Of a DNA stretch of 64,000 bases, positions 16,945 through 25,495 are shown piece by piece (position 1 is the first letter of the stretch; each line of letters starts with the position of its first letter). The stretch is taken from NCBI GenBank assembly GCA_963627135.1, contig CAVFZY010000029.1, positions 7,892-71,891 of the forward strand, read 5' to 3'. The DNA comes from CAG-103 sp963627135 (GTDB taxonomy: Bacteria; Bacillota; Clostridia; Oscillospirales; Oscillospiraceae). Position numbers and translations under genes: made by a program. The notes under the pieces were generated by a model. That model ran no database searches, was not told the DNA's origin, and worked only from the letters and a program-made list of their open reading frames with translations.

Positions 16945-18258
16945 ATGACCCCAGTGACCGTGATCGGTGCGGGCCTGGCGGGATGCGAGTGCGCGTGGCA
17001 GCTGGCCGGGCGCGGCATCCCGGTGCGCCTGATCGAGATGAAACCCAAGAAAATGACCCCCGCGCACGTATCCGAAAACTTTGCGGAGCTCGTCTGCTCC
17101 AACTCCCTGCGCAGCGATGAGCTCACGAACGCCGTCGGCCTGCTCAAGGAGGAGCTGCGCCGGCTCGACTCCGTTGTGCTCGCGAGCGCGGACCACAACC
17201 GCGTCGCCGCCGGCGGCGCGCTCGCCGTGGACCGCGAGGCGTTCGCGCGCGAGATCACGGAGCGCATCTGCGCGCATCCGAACATCACCGTCGAGCGCGC
17301 CGAGGCGGACGCCATCCCGGACGGGGAAGTCGTCATTGCGACCGGCCCGCTCACGAGCGACGCCATGGCAGTGGAGATCCAGCGGCTCTGCCCGGAGTTT
17401 GACCTGCATTTTTACGATGCCGTGGCCCCCATCGTCACGCTTGAGAGCGTGGACATGGACAGCGCCTTTTTCGCCAGCCGCTACGACAAGGGCACGGCCG
17501 ACTACGTCAACTGTCCCATGGATCAGGCGGAGTACACTGCCTTCGTGCAGGAGCTGCGCAGCGCAAAGGAAGCGCCCATCCACGGTTTTGACGACGGCGC
17601 GGTCTTTGAGGGCTGCATGCCGGTAGAGGTCATGGCTCGCCGCGGGGAGGACACCCTGCGCTACGGTCCGCTCAAGCCGGTCGGCCTGCGCGACCCGCGC
17701 ACCGGGCGAGACAACTATGCCGTCGTGCAGCTCCGGCGCGACAACGCCGAGGGCACGCTATATAACATCGTCGGCTTCCAGACGCACCTGACATTCGGCG
17801 AGCAAAAGCGCGTCTTTTCCATGATCCCGGCGCTCCGGAATGCGGAGTTCGTGCGCTACGGCGTCATGCACCGCAATACCTATTTAAATTCTCCGCAGCT
17901 GCTCGACCGGTATTACCGCCTCCGGCGAGCCCCGCGCATCCGCTTCGCCGGGCAGATGACCGGTGTCGAGGGCTATGTTGAGTCGTGCGCGTCCGGCGCA
18001 CTTGTCGGCATTGAGACGGCCGCGCAGCTGCTCGGCCTGAAGCCTGTTGATTTCCCGCAGGAGACGGCCATCGGCGCGCTGTCCCTGTACATTTCCGGCG
18101 GCAGCGTCGGCGATTTTCAACCCATGAACATCAATTTTGGCATCATTACACCGCTGGATCACCGCGTGCGCGGCAAGCGCAATAAGAATGCGGAGATCTC
18201 AGTGCGCAGCCTGCAGATCCTGGACGGACTGAAACAAAAGGAGGTTTTTCATCTATGA
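16945..18258 (+). CDS. trmFO: tRNA m5U54 methyltransferase TrmFO (folate/FAD-dependent)
   Basis: 437 residues, start at 16945 after GAGGAGG. TrmFO makes ribothymidine at position 54 of tRNA, using methylenetetrahydrofolate and FADH2. The N-terminal dinucleotide site is VIGAGLAGCECAWQLA (residues 5-20); further family marks are NFAELVCSNSLRSDEL, CPMDQAEYTAF, EGCMPVEVMARRG (with the catalytic Cys) and the C-terminal GALSLYISGG. Length matches Bacillus TrmFO (435). Its stop codon overlaps the plsX start (ATGA-type at 18255-18258), suggesting coupled translation. Confidence 0.97.
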   Translation: MTPVTVIGAGLAGCECAWQLAGRGIPVRLIEMKPKKMTPAHVSENFAELVCSNSLRSDELTNAVGLLKEELRRLDSVVLASADHNRVAAGGALAVDREAFAREITERICAHPNITVERAEADAIPDGEVVIATGPLTSDAMAVEIQRLCPEFDLHFYDAVAPIVTLESVDMDSAFFASRYDKGTADYVNCPMDQAEYTAFVQELRSAKEAPIHGFDDGAVFEGCMPVEVMARRGEDTLRYGPLKPVGLRDPRTGRDNYAVVQLRRDNAEGTLYNIVGFQTHLTFGEQKRVFSMIPALRNAEFVRYGVMHRNTYLNSPQLLDRYYRLRRAPRIRFAGQMTGVEGYVESCASGALVGIETAAQLLGLKPVDFPQETAIGALSLYISGGSVGDFQPMNINFGIITPLDHRVRGKRNKNAEISVRSLQILDGLKQKEVFHL

Positions 18259-19280
18259 GAATTCTTGTGGACGCAATGGGCGGTGACCTCGCCCCGGACG
18301 AGATCGTCAAGGGCGCGGTGCACGCGCAGCAGGAGCTGGGCGCGGAGATCGTGCTCGTCGGCCAGCGCGCCGCCATCGAGACCTGCCTGCGCAACGAGCA
18401 GGCTAAGCTCGAAATCATCGACGCCAGTGAGGTCATCACCATGGACGACGACCCCAGCACGGCTACCCGCCGCAAGAAAGACGCTTCCATGACAGTCGCG
18501 CTCAACATGCTGCGCGACGGCAAGGGCGACGCGGTTGTCTCCGCCGGCAGCACCGGCGCGCTGCTCACCGGTGCCACGCTCATCGTCAGGCGCATCCACG
18601 GCATCCGCCGTGCGGCACTGGCCCCCGTGCTGCCGAACGGCGATGCGGGCGTCATGCTCATCGACTGCGGCGCCAACGCCGACTGTACGCCGGAGTATCT
18701 GCTGCAGTTTGCCTATATGGGCAGCTACTATGCCCGCACCATGCTTGGCATCGCCGCGCCGCGCGTCGGCCTGCTGAGCAACGGCACCGAGGATCACAAG
18801 GGTTCCGACCTCCAGCACGAGACGTTCCCGCTGCTCAAGGCGGCGGACGCCGCCGGCCGCATCCGCTTTGTCGGCAACGTCGAGGCGTCGCAGGTGTTCA
18901 GCGGCGATGTGGATGTCGTTGTCACGGACGGCTTCACCGGCAACGTACTACTCAAGGGCATCGAGGGCAGCATCAAGTACATGACGCGGCAGCTCAAGGG
19001 CATTTTCATGAAAAACTTCAAGACCAAGATGGCCGCCCTTGCCATCAAGGACGAGTTCCACGCGCTCAAGGCGTCGCTTGACCCGAACGAGGTCGGCGGC
19101 ACGGCTATGCTCGGCATCAGCAAACCCGTCATCAAGGCGCACGGCTCATCCGATGCGCGCGCGATCTACAATGCCATCCGCCAGGCGATCGCCTTTGCCG
19201 ATTCCGGCATCATTGACGATATCACGGCCAATATCTCCTACATGCGTGTGGACAAGCATGCGGCGAAGGAGATCGACTGA
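18255..19280 (+). CDS. plsX: Phosphate acyltransferase PlsX
   Basis: 341 residues starting in the overlap with trmFO. PlsX converts acyl-ACP to acyl-phosphate, the first committed step of phosphatidic acid synthesis with PlsY, at the membrane surface. The opening MRILVDAMGGDLAP, the SAGSTGALL loop and GNVEASQVFSGDVDVVVTDGF are family signatures. Full length. In many Firmicutes plsX is followed by fab genes and acpP before rnc; here rnc follows directly with a one-base overlap, so the acyl carrier protein gene has been lost from this locus or moved. Confidence 0.97.
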   Translation: MRILVDAMGGDLAPDEIVKGAVHAQQELGAEIVLVGQRAAIETCLRNEQAKLEIIDASEVITMDDDPSTATRRKKDASMTVALNMLRDGKGDAVVSAGSTGALLTGATLIVRRIHGIRRAALAPVLPNGDAGVMLIDCGANADCTPEYLLQFAYMGSYYARTMLGIAAPRVGLLSNGTEDHKGSDLQHETFPLLKAADAAGRIRFVGNVEASQVFSGDVDVVVTDGFTGNVLLKGIEGSIKYMTRQLKGIFMKNFKTKMAALAIKDEFHALKASLDPNEVGGTAMLGISKPVIKAHGSSDARAIYNAIRQAIAFADSGIIDDITANISYMRVDKHAAKEID

Positions 19281-19957
19281 TGGAGGCGCTGGAGGCCCGC
19301 CTGGGCTACACGTTCCGTGACCGGAGGCTGCTGGAGCATGCGCTCATGCACAGCTCCTATGCCAATGAGAACCGCGCGCGGGGCTACACTAGCAACGAGC
19401 GGCTCGAGTTTCTGGGCGATTCCGTGCTCGGCATGGTCACGGCGACGCGGCTCTATGAGCTCTATCCCGACATGCCGGAGGGGAAGATGAGCCGCCTGCG
19501 CGCCGAGCTCGTCTGCGAGCAGGCGCTGCACGGCGTGGCGCTCTCACTGCATCTGGGCAATTATATCCGTCTCGGCCACGGGGAGGAGCGCAGCGGCGGC
19601 AGAGAGCGGCCGTCCATCCTCGCCGACGCGGTGGAGGCGGTCATCGCCGCCATGTATCTTGACGGCGGGCTGGAGCCTGCGCAGCGCTTTATCCACACAC
19701 ATATCCTCAACGGCCTGGCCGAGGGGGAGATCCACCACGTCGAGGACTACAAGACCGAGCTGCAGGAGCAAGTGCAGCGCCGCGCCGGGCAGACGCTTTC
19801 CTATACCGTCTGCGCCGAGAACGGCCCGGACCACAACAAGACGTTCACCATGGCCGTGCTGCTCAACGGCAGCGAGATCGGCCGCGGCACCGGCCGCACG
19901 AAAAAGGAGGCGGAGCAGTCCGCTGCCCGATGTGCGCTCGAACACATGACGCAATAA
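19280..19957 (+). CDS. rnc: Ribonuclease III
   Basis: 225 residues; ATG at 19280 overlaps the plsX stop by one base. It cleaves double-stranded RNA in rRNA maturation and mRNA control. The RNase III domain has the catalytic signature NERLEFLGDSVLGMV (residues ~39-53) and the second acidic cluster DAVEAVIAAMYLDGG. The dsRNA-binding domain (from ~155) has DYKTELQEQVQRR and ends in GRGTGRTKKEAEQSAARCAL. All Mg-binding acidic residues are present. The rnc-smc-ftsY order is conserved in Firmicutes, although here a terminator and a new promoter separate rnc from smc. Confidence 0.97.
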   Translation: MEALEARLGYTFRDRRLLEHALMHSSYANENRARGYTSNERLEFLGDSVLGMVTATRLYELYPDMPEGKMSRLRAELVCEQALHGVALSLHLGNYIRLGHGEERSGGRERPSILADAVEAVIAAMYLDGGLEPAQRFIHTHILNGLAEGEIHHVEDYKTELQEQVQRRAGQTLSYTVCAENGPDHNKTFTMAVLLNGSEIGRGTGRTKKEAEQSAARCALEHMTQ

Positions 19958-19961
19958 CGGC

Positions 19962-19999
19962 ATGCAGCCGCCTGTATTTTTGCAGGCGGCTGCATTTTT
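19962..19999 (+). terminator. Terminator after rnc
   Basis: A perfect 13-bp stem (ATGCAGCCGCCTG / CAGGCGGCTGCAT), 8-nt T-rich loop and T-run. Confidence 0.9.
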
Positions 20000-20026
20000 C
20001 ACATCTGAAAAAATGCGCTCCGGCCG

Positions 20027-20055
20027 TTGCAAAATGGCATTTTTGGCTGTATACT
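20027..20055 (+). promoter_or_regulatory. Promoter of the smc-ftsY operon
   Basis: TTGCAA (20027-20032), 17-bp spacer, TATACT (20050-20055), about 75 bp upstream of the GTG start of smc. Confidence 0.7.
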
Positions 20056-20130
20056 CTACTTTGTATTACTTTGATTTGAGATATCAGCGGTGTCCCTGCA
20101 CGCGCAGGCGCCGGATATGCGAGGGATTTT

Positions 20131-23100
20131 GTGTACTTAAAAGCATTGGAGATCCAGGGCTTCAAGTCCTTTCCGGACAAGACGCGCCTGAATTTTGACC
20201 AAGAGATCACGGCGATTGTCGGCCCGAACGGGAGCGGCAAGTCGAACATATCGGACGCTATCCTGTGGGTCATGGGCGAGCAGCGCACAAAAACGCTGCG
20301 TGGCGGCAAGATGGAGGATGTCATCTTCGGCGGCACGGAAAAGCGCAGCCCCATGGGCTTTGCGCAGGTGTCGCTCATCCTTGACAACAGCACCGGTATT
20401 TTCGACACCGAGAACACCGAGGTCATGATCACCCGCCGCTATTACCGCAGCGGCGAGAGCGAATATTATATCAACCGCGAGGCCTGCCGCCTGCGCGACA
20501 TCAACGAGCTGCTCATGGACACCGGCCTCGGCCGCGATGGGTATTCGATTATCGGGCAGGGCCGCATCGCCGAGATCGTTTCCGGCAAGAGCAACGAGCG
20601 CCGCGAGATTTTTGAGGAAGCGGCCGGCATCTCGCGCTACCGCTACCGCAAGGAGGAGTCGGAGCGCAAGCTTGCCCGCACGGAGGAGAACCTCCTGCGT
20701 GTCAACGACAAGGTCGATGAGCTGGAGCTGCAGGTCGAGCCCCTGCGCAAGCAGGCCGAGACGGCGAAGAAGTATTTCCGGCTGCGCGACGAGCTCAAGA
20801 GCGCGGAGGTTTCCGTCTGGATGGAGACGCTCGACCGTCTGCACGCGCAGGCAGAGACCGTCAACCACGATTATCAGACCGCAAAGGAGAATCTCGCCGG
20901 CGCGCAGCGCGAGCTCGAGCAGCTCTATGCCGCGTCGGAGAACATCGCGCAGAAGATGCGTGAGAAGGACCTTGAGTCCGAGCGCACGCGCGAGCAGATC
21001 TCCGAGACCGAGAGCGCTGCCGCTGAGTGCGAGAGCGCCGCGGCCGTCGTGCGCACGAACCTGCAAAACAGCGCCGACAGCATCGCGCGCCTGCGCGTGG
21101 AGGTGTCCGAGCAGGCGGACCGTGCCAGCGCCCTGCAGGCGCAGATCGATGCGCAACAGCGCCGCCTGCAGGAGATCGAGGCTGAAAAGGCGCAGCATGC
21201 GCAGGAGATCCGGTCCGTGCTCGCCGAGATCGACCGCAACGCGGCGTCCTCCGGCGAGGCCGAGCGTGCGTACACAGAGCTGCTTGCCAAAGAGAGCGCG
21301 CAGAGCAGCGCACTGGCCGAGTGCCGCACGCGCATCACGCTCCTGGCGGATAAATCGCAGGAGCTGCTCGATCAGGAAAACGCCGTCGCCACCGCCGCTG
21401 CGGAAGCGGCCGAGCATCTGGCGGCGCTGGAGGCCCAGGAACACGAAAAGCAGGCCGCGCAGCAGCAGGCCCACACTGCGTGCGATGCCCTGCGCGCGGA
21501 ACAAAGGGAAAAGGCCCAGCGCCTTTCCGCCTGTGAGCAGGCGCTGACCCGGCAGCAGGAGCGGCTGTCCGGCCTGACGGTCGACCTGCGCAGCACCGAG
21601 TCGCGCATCCATATGCTCACCGAGATGGAAAAGGACTTCGAGGGCTATAACCGCGCGGTCAAGGCCGTCATGCACGCGGCCGAAAAGGGGACGCTGCGCG
21701 GCGTGCGCGGCCCGGTTGCAAACCTCATCAAGACCGGCGACCGCTATGCCCTCGCCATTGAGACGGCGCTCGGCGCCGCGGCGCAGAACATCGTCGTCGA
21801 TACGCAAAGCTGCGGCGCACAGGCCATTGAGCTCCTGCGCCGGCGCGAGACCGGCCGCGCGACGTTCCTGCCGCTCGATACCATCCGCCCGATGCACTTA
21901 AACAGCGTGCCGGATCAGGAGCCGGGCTATGTCGGTGTGGCCGATGCGCTCGTCACCTGCGCCGCCGCTTACCGCAATATCGTCAGCAATCTTCTGGGTC
22001 GCACCGTCGTGGCCGAGACGATGAAAGATGCCATCGCCATCTCCAAGCGCTATGACCACCGCTACCGTATCGTCACGCTCGACGGGCAGCTCGTCAATGC
22101 CGGCGGTTCGCTCACCGGCGGTAGCGCTGCCAAGGGCAGCGGCATCCTCTCGCGCGCGAATGAGCTCAAGCGCCTGCGCGCAGCACTTGACACGCTCACG
22201 CTGGAGAAAAAACAGTGCGAGGCCGAGCTTGAGGACGCGCAGATGGCGCTCGACGCGGCCCACGCGCAGCTCGACACCGTGCAGGCGCAGCTGGAGCAGA
22301 CGGTCGAGACGCTGCACAAGGCGGAGTCCGAGTCGGCGCAGGTCGCGCTGCTGAAAAACGCCGCGCAGGAGACCATCGCGGGGCAGAATGCATCCATTGA
22401 TGCCTGCCGCGCGCAGCAAAAGGTGAATCAGGACCGTATCGAGGCCGCACGTGCCGACGCGGCGGCGGCGGAGCAGACGCTCGCTGAGCTCCGCACCGCG
22501 CGCGATCAGAGCGAGCTTGGCCGCGGCGCGTTTGACCGCCGCCGTCAGGAGCTGGCCGACCGGCTGGCCGGTCTGCGGGCGGAGTCGGCGTCTCTGGACA
22601 CCGAGCGCGAAACCATCACGCGCACCACGCAGCAGATCCACGACCTCTTTGAAGAAATGACCGGCAACCGCACGGCCCGCCTCACCCAGATCGAGCAGGC
22701 CGAGGCCGGCACGCAGCAGCTGCAGCAGACCCTGCAGATGCACGAGCGCCGCCTGGCCGAGCTGCGCCAGCGCGCCGAGACGCTGCGCAGCGATCTCGCC
22801 GCGTGCAGCAGCCGCAAGCTGGAGCTCGAGGGCCAGCGCACCCGCACCGACCGCGACGCGCAGGCCCGCAACCGCGATCTGTTGGATATGCAGGGGCTCG
22901 TGTCGCGCTTTGAGCAGAAAAAGCTCTCGGCCGACATGGAGGAAAAGCAGATCCTCGATAAACTCTGGGACAATTATGAGCTCAGCCGTACGGCGGCCGA
23001 GGCGCTGCGCCAGCCGATTGAAAACATGACGAAGGCCAGCCGGCAGATTGCCGAGCTGCGGCGCAATATCGGTGCACTTGGCACGCCGAACCTCGGCGCG

Positions 23101-23691
23101 ATCGATGAATTCACGCGCGTGAACACGCGCTATACTTTCCTCACAGGCCAGCGGGACGATATTCTCAAGGCCAAGCGCGAGCTGACCGGCATCATCGCTG
23201 ACGTTACGGGGGAGATGGAGGGTATCTTCACCACGCAGTTTCAGGCGATCGACCAGGCGTTCCGCCAGACGTTTCTGGAGCTGTTCGGCGGCGGCAAGGC
23301 TGCGCTCGTGCTCGAGGATCCGGAGCATGTGCTCGACAGCGGCATCGAAATCAAGGTGCAGCCGCCTGGCAAGGCGCTCTCGACGCTGAGCCTCATGTCC
23401 GGCGGCGAGATGGCGTTCGTGGCCATCGCGCTCTATTTTGCCATTTTGAAGGTGCGGCCGACGCCGTTTTGCGTCATGGACGAGATCGAGGCTGCACTCG
23501 ACGAGGCGAACGTCACGCGCTACGTGCAGTACATGCGCCGCCTCGCCAAGAACACGCAGTTTCTCGTCATCACGCACCGCCGCGGTACCATGGAGGAGGC
23601 CGACCATCTGTTCGGCGTGACCATGCAGGAAAAAGGCGTATCCCGTGTCATCGAGCTTTCGCTGGATGAAGCGGCTAAAACCATATCGTAA
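20131..23691 (+). CDS. smc: Chromosome segregation ATPase SMC
   Basis: 1186 residues with a GTG start at 20131 (GAGGG upstream); the sequence from MYLKALEIQGFKSF fits the SMC start exactly. SMC with ScpAB condenses and segregates the chromosome. Walker A is GPNGSGKS (residues 31-38). Long coiled-coil arms rich in Glu/Ala/Arg flank a hinge around residues 500-680 (GPVANLIKTGDRYALAIETA, GGSLTGG). The C-terminal head has the signature LSLMSGGEMAFVAIALYFAI and Walker B FCVMDEIEAALD. Length is typical. ftsY follows after 16 bp. Confidence 0.97.
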   Translation: MYLKALEIQGFKSFPDKTRLNFDQEITAIVGPNGSGKSNISDAILWVMGEQRTKTLRGGKMEDVIFGGTEKRSPMGFAQVSLILDNSTGIFDTENTEVMITRRYYRSGESEYYINREACRLRDINELLMDTGLGRDGYSIIGQGRIAEIVSGKSNERREIFEEAAGISRYRYRKEESERKLARTEENLLRVNDKVDELELQVEPLRKQAETAKKYFRLRDELKSAEVSVWMETLDRLHAQAETVNHDYQTAKENLAGAQRELEQLYAASENIAQKMREKDLESERTREQISETESAAAECESAAAVVRTNLQNSADSIARLRVEVSEQADRASALQAQIDAQQRRLQEIEAEKAQHAQEIRSVLAEIDRNAASSGEAERAYTELLAKESAQSSALAECRTRITLLADKSQELLDQENAVATAAAEAAEHLAALEAQEHEKQAAQQQAHTACDALRAEQREKAQRLSACEQALTRQQERLSGLTVDLRSTESRIHMLTEMEKDFEGYNRAVKAVMHAAEKGTLRGVRGPVANLIKTGDRYALAIETALGAAAQNIVVDTQSCGAQAIELLRRRETGRATFLPLDTIRPMHLNSVPDQEPGYVGVADALVTCAAAYRNIVSNLLGRTVVAETMKDAIAISKRYDHRYRIVTLDGQLVNAGGSLTGGSAAKGSGILSRANELKRLRAALDTLTLEKKQCEAELEDAQMALDAAHAQLDTVQAQLEQTVETLHKAESESAQVALLKNAAQETIAGQNASIDACRAQQKVNQDRIEAARADAAAAEQTLAELRTARDQSELGRGAFDRRRQELADRLAGLRAESASLDTERETITRTTQQIHDLFEEMTGNRTARLTQIEQAEAGTQQLQQTLQMHERRLAELRQRAETLRSDLAACSSRKLELEGQRTRTDRDAQARNRDLLDMQGLVSRFEQKKLSADMEEKQILDKLWDNYELSRTAAEALRQPIENMTKASRQIAELRRNIGALGTPNLGAIDEFTRVNTRYTFLTGQRDDILKAKRELTGIIADVTGEMEGIFTTQFQAIDQAFRQTFLELFGGGKAALVLEDPEHVLDSGIEIKVQPPGKALSTLSLMSGGEMAFVAIALYFAILKVRPTPFCVMDEIEAALDEANVTRYVQYMRRLAKNTQFLVITHRRGTMEEADHLFGVTMQEKGVSRVIELSLDEAAKTIS

Positions 23692-23707
23692 CGGAGAAGA
23701 TAGTTCT

Positions 23708-24616
23708 ATGGGATTTTTTGATAAGATCAAACAGGGCCTGACCAAGACCAAGACGAAGATGGATGCCCAGCTGACCGGCATTTTTGCAGCCTATGAGCCG
23801 GGCGACGAGGAATTTTTCGAGGACCTTGAGGAAACGCTCATCCTCGCCGACACCGGCGTGGAGACGACGGCCAAAGCCATCGCACAGCTGCGCAAGGCCA
23901 TCGAGCTCAAAAAGCTGCGTACCGGCGCCGAGGTGAAAAAGGAGCTCGTGCAGATCCTCACGCGCATCCTCAAGGTGCAGGACACCATGCTCCTGCTCAC
24001 GACGCAGCCGTCGGTCGTGCTCGTCGTCGGCGTCAACGGCGTCGGCAAGACGACGACGATCGGCAAGCTCGCCGCCCAGCTCAAGAAAGAGGGCAACCGT
24101 GTCCTGCTCTCGGCTGCGGACACGTTCCGCGCTGCGGCGGCCGACCAGCTCACTGTCTGGGCGCAGCGCGCGGGTGTGGACATCGTTAAGCACGAAGAGG
24201 GCTCCGACCCTGCCGCCGTGGTGTTCGACTCCATTCAGGCGGCGAAGGCCCGCGGCACGGACGTTGTCATCATCGACACCGCCGGCCGCCTGCACAACAA
24301 GGCAAACCTCATGAACGAGCTCAATAAGATTACCCGCGTCATCCGCCGCGAGCTGCCGGAGGCCGATATCGAAACGCTCATGGTGCTCGATGCCACGACC
24401 GGCCAGAACGGCCTCATCCAGGCCAAGCAGTTTCTCGACACGGCCGACCTCACCGGTATTGTGCTCACAAAGCTCGACGGCACGGCCAAGGGCGGCATCG
24501 TCTTTGCCATCGCAAACGACCTGCAGCTGCCGGTGAAATACGTCGGCGTCGGCGAGCAGATCGACGATCTGCTGGAGTTCAAGCCCGCGGAATTTGTGGA
24601 GGCGCTGTTGTCATGA
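23708..24616 (+). CDS. ftsY: Signal recognition particle receptor FtsY
   Basis: 302 residues; ATG at 23708 preceded by GGAGAAG. It is the SRP receptor GTPase that docks ribosome-nascent chain complexes at the membrane. An N-terminal four-helix N domain (~1-95; no long acidic A domain) precedes the G domain: G1 GVNGVGKTTTIGK, G2 DTFRAAAADQL, G3 DTAGR and G4 TKLDGTAKGG. Complete. The stop overlaps the rdgB start by ATGA, placing it in a long operon running to the LCP gene. Confidence 0.97.
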   Translation: MGFFDKIKQGLTKTKTKMDAQLTGIFAAYEPGDEEFFEDLEETLILADTGVETTAKAIAQLRKAIELKKLRTGAEVKKELVQILTRILKVQDTMLLLTTQPSVVLVVGVNGVGKTTTIGKLAAQLKKEGNRVLLSAADTFRAAAADQLTVWAQRAGVDIVKHEEGSDPAAVVFDSIQAAKARGTDVVIIDTAGRLHNKANLMNELNKITRVIRRELPEADIETLMVLDATTGQNGLIQAKQFLDTADLTGIVLTKLDGTAKGGIVFAIANDLQLPVKYVGVGEQIDDLLEFKPAEFVEALLS

Positions 24617-25203
24617 TCCTTGCAAGCAACAACGCGCATAAGCTCGAGGAGTTTCGCGCCATTTTTGCGGACATGGGCATCGAGATCATCCCGCAGAGTG
24701 CGGCCGGCTGTCACTTCGAGGTGGACGAGACGGGGGAGACCTTCGAGGAAAACGCTTATCTGAAGGCCATCGCCGTCACCCGCGCGACGGGACAGCCCGC
24801 CGTCGCGGACGATTCCGGCCTCATGGTCGATGCGCTCGGCGGCGCGCCCGGTGTGCACTCGGCGCGCTATACCGGCCGGCACGAGGACTCGGACGCCGCG
24901 CGCTACACGCTCCTGCTCCATAACCTCGGCGACCGCACCGACCGCACGGCCCGGTTCGTGTCGTGCATCTGCTGCACGTTCCCGAACGGCGATGTCCTGC
25001 GCGCACGCGGCACCTGCGAGGGCAGCATCCTGCTTACGCCGCGCGGAGAAAACGGCTTCGGCTATGACCCCGTGTTCCGGCCGGACGGCTATACCTGCTC
25101 CATGGCGGAGCTGCGCCCGGAAGAGAAAAACGCCATTTCCCACCGCGGAAATGCGCTCAAAATCCTGAAAGAAGAATTGAGGAACTATTATGCTGACAAG
25201 TAA
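24613..25203 (+). CDS. rdgB: XTP/dITP diphosphatase (RdgB/HAM1 family)
   Basis: 196 residues. The enzyme hydrolyses non-canonical purine nucleoside triphosphates (ITP, XTP, dITP) to monophosphates, protecting DNA and RNA. Signature stretches: ASNNAHKLEEF at the N-terminus, ADDSGLMVDALGGAPGVHSARY (binding the base and Mg) and GFGYDPVFRPDG. Family-typical length. It starts within the ftsY stop and itself overlaps yhbY by 14 bp. Confidence 0.95.
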   Translation: MILASNNAHKLEEFRAIFADMGIEIIPQSAAGCHFEVDETGETFEENAYLKAIAVTRATGQPAVADDSGLMVDALGGAPGVHSARYTGRHEDSDAARYTLLLHNLGDRTDRTARFVSCICCTFPNGDVLRARGTCEGSILLTPRGENGFGYDPVFRPDGYTCSMAELRPEEKNAISHRGNALKILKEELRNYYADK

Positions 25204-25495
25204 ACAGCGCGCCCAGCTGCGCGGTCTCGCCGCGACGGAGGACACGATCGTCCACATCGGCAAGAGCGGCATCACGGATAACATCATCACCCAGATGAGC
25301 GACGCGCTCAAGGCGCGCGAGCTCGTCAAGGGCCGCGTGCTCGAAAACTCGCTCCTGACCGCGCGCGAGGCATGCGACCAGCTTGCCGAGACCTGCCGCG
25401 CCGAGCCGGTGCAGGTCATCGGCTCGAAGTTCGTGCTCTATAAGCGCAACGAGCAGAAGCCGAAAATCGAGCTCGTGAAAAAGGAAAAGAAATGA
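25190..25495 (+). CDS. yhbY: YhbY family RNA-binding protein (CRM domain)
   Basis: 101 residues; ATG at 25190 lies inside the 3' end of rdgB. The single CRM domain shows LTSKQRAQLRGLA at the start and the GKSGIT (GxxG-type) loop at residues ~24-29, then VKGRVLEN. YhbY associates with the pre-50S ribosomal subunit in Escherichia coli; the role in Firmicutes is likely the same. It overlaps the next gene by four bases. The rdgB-yhbY-nadD order is a conserved Firmicute cluster. Confidence 0.92.
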   Translation: MLTSKQRAQLRGLAATEDTIVHIGKSGITDNIITQMSDALKARELVKGRVLENSLLTAREACDQLAETCRAEPVQVIGSKFVLYKRNEQKPKIELVKKEKK

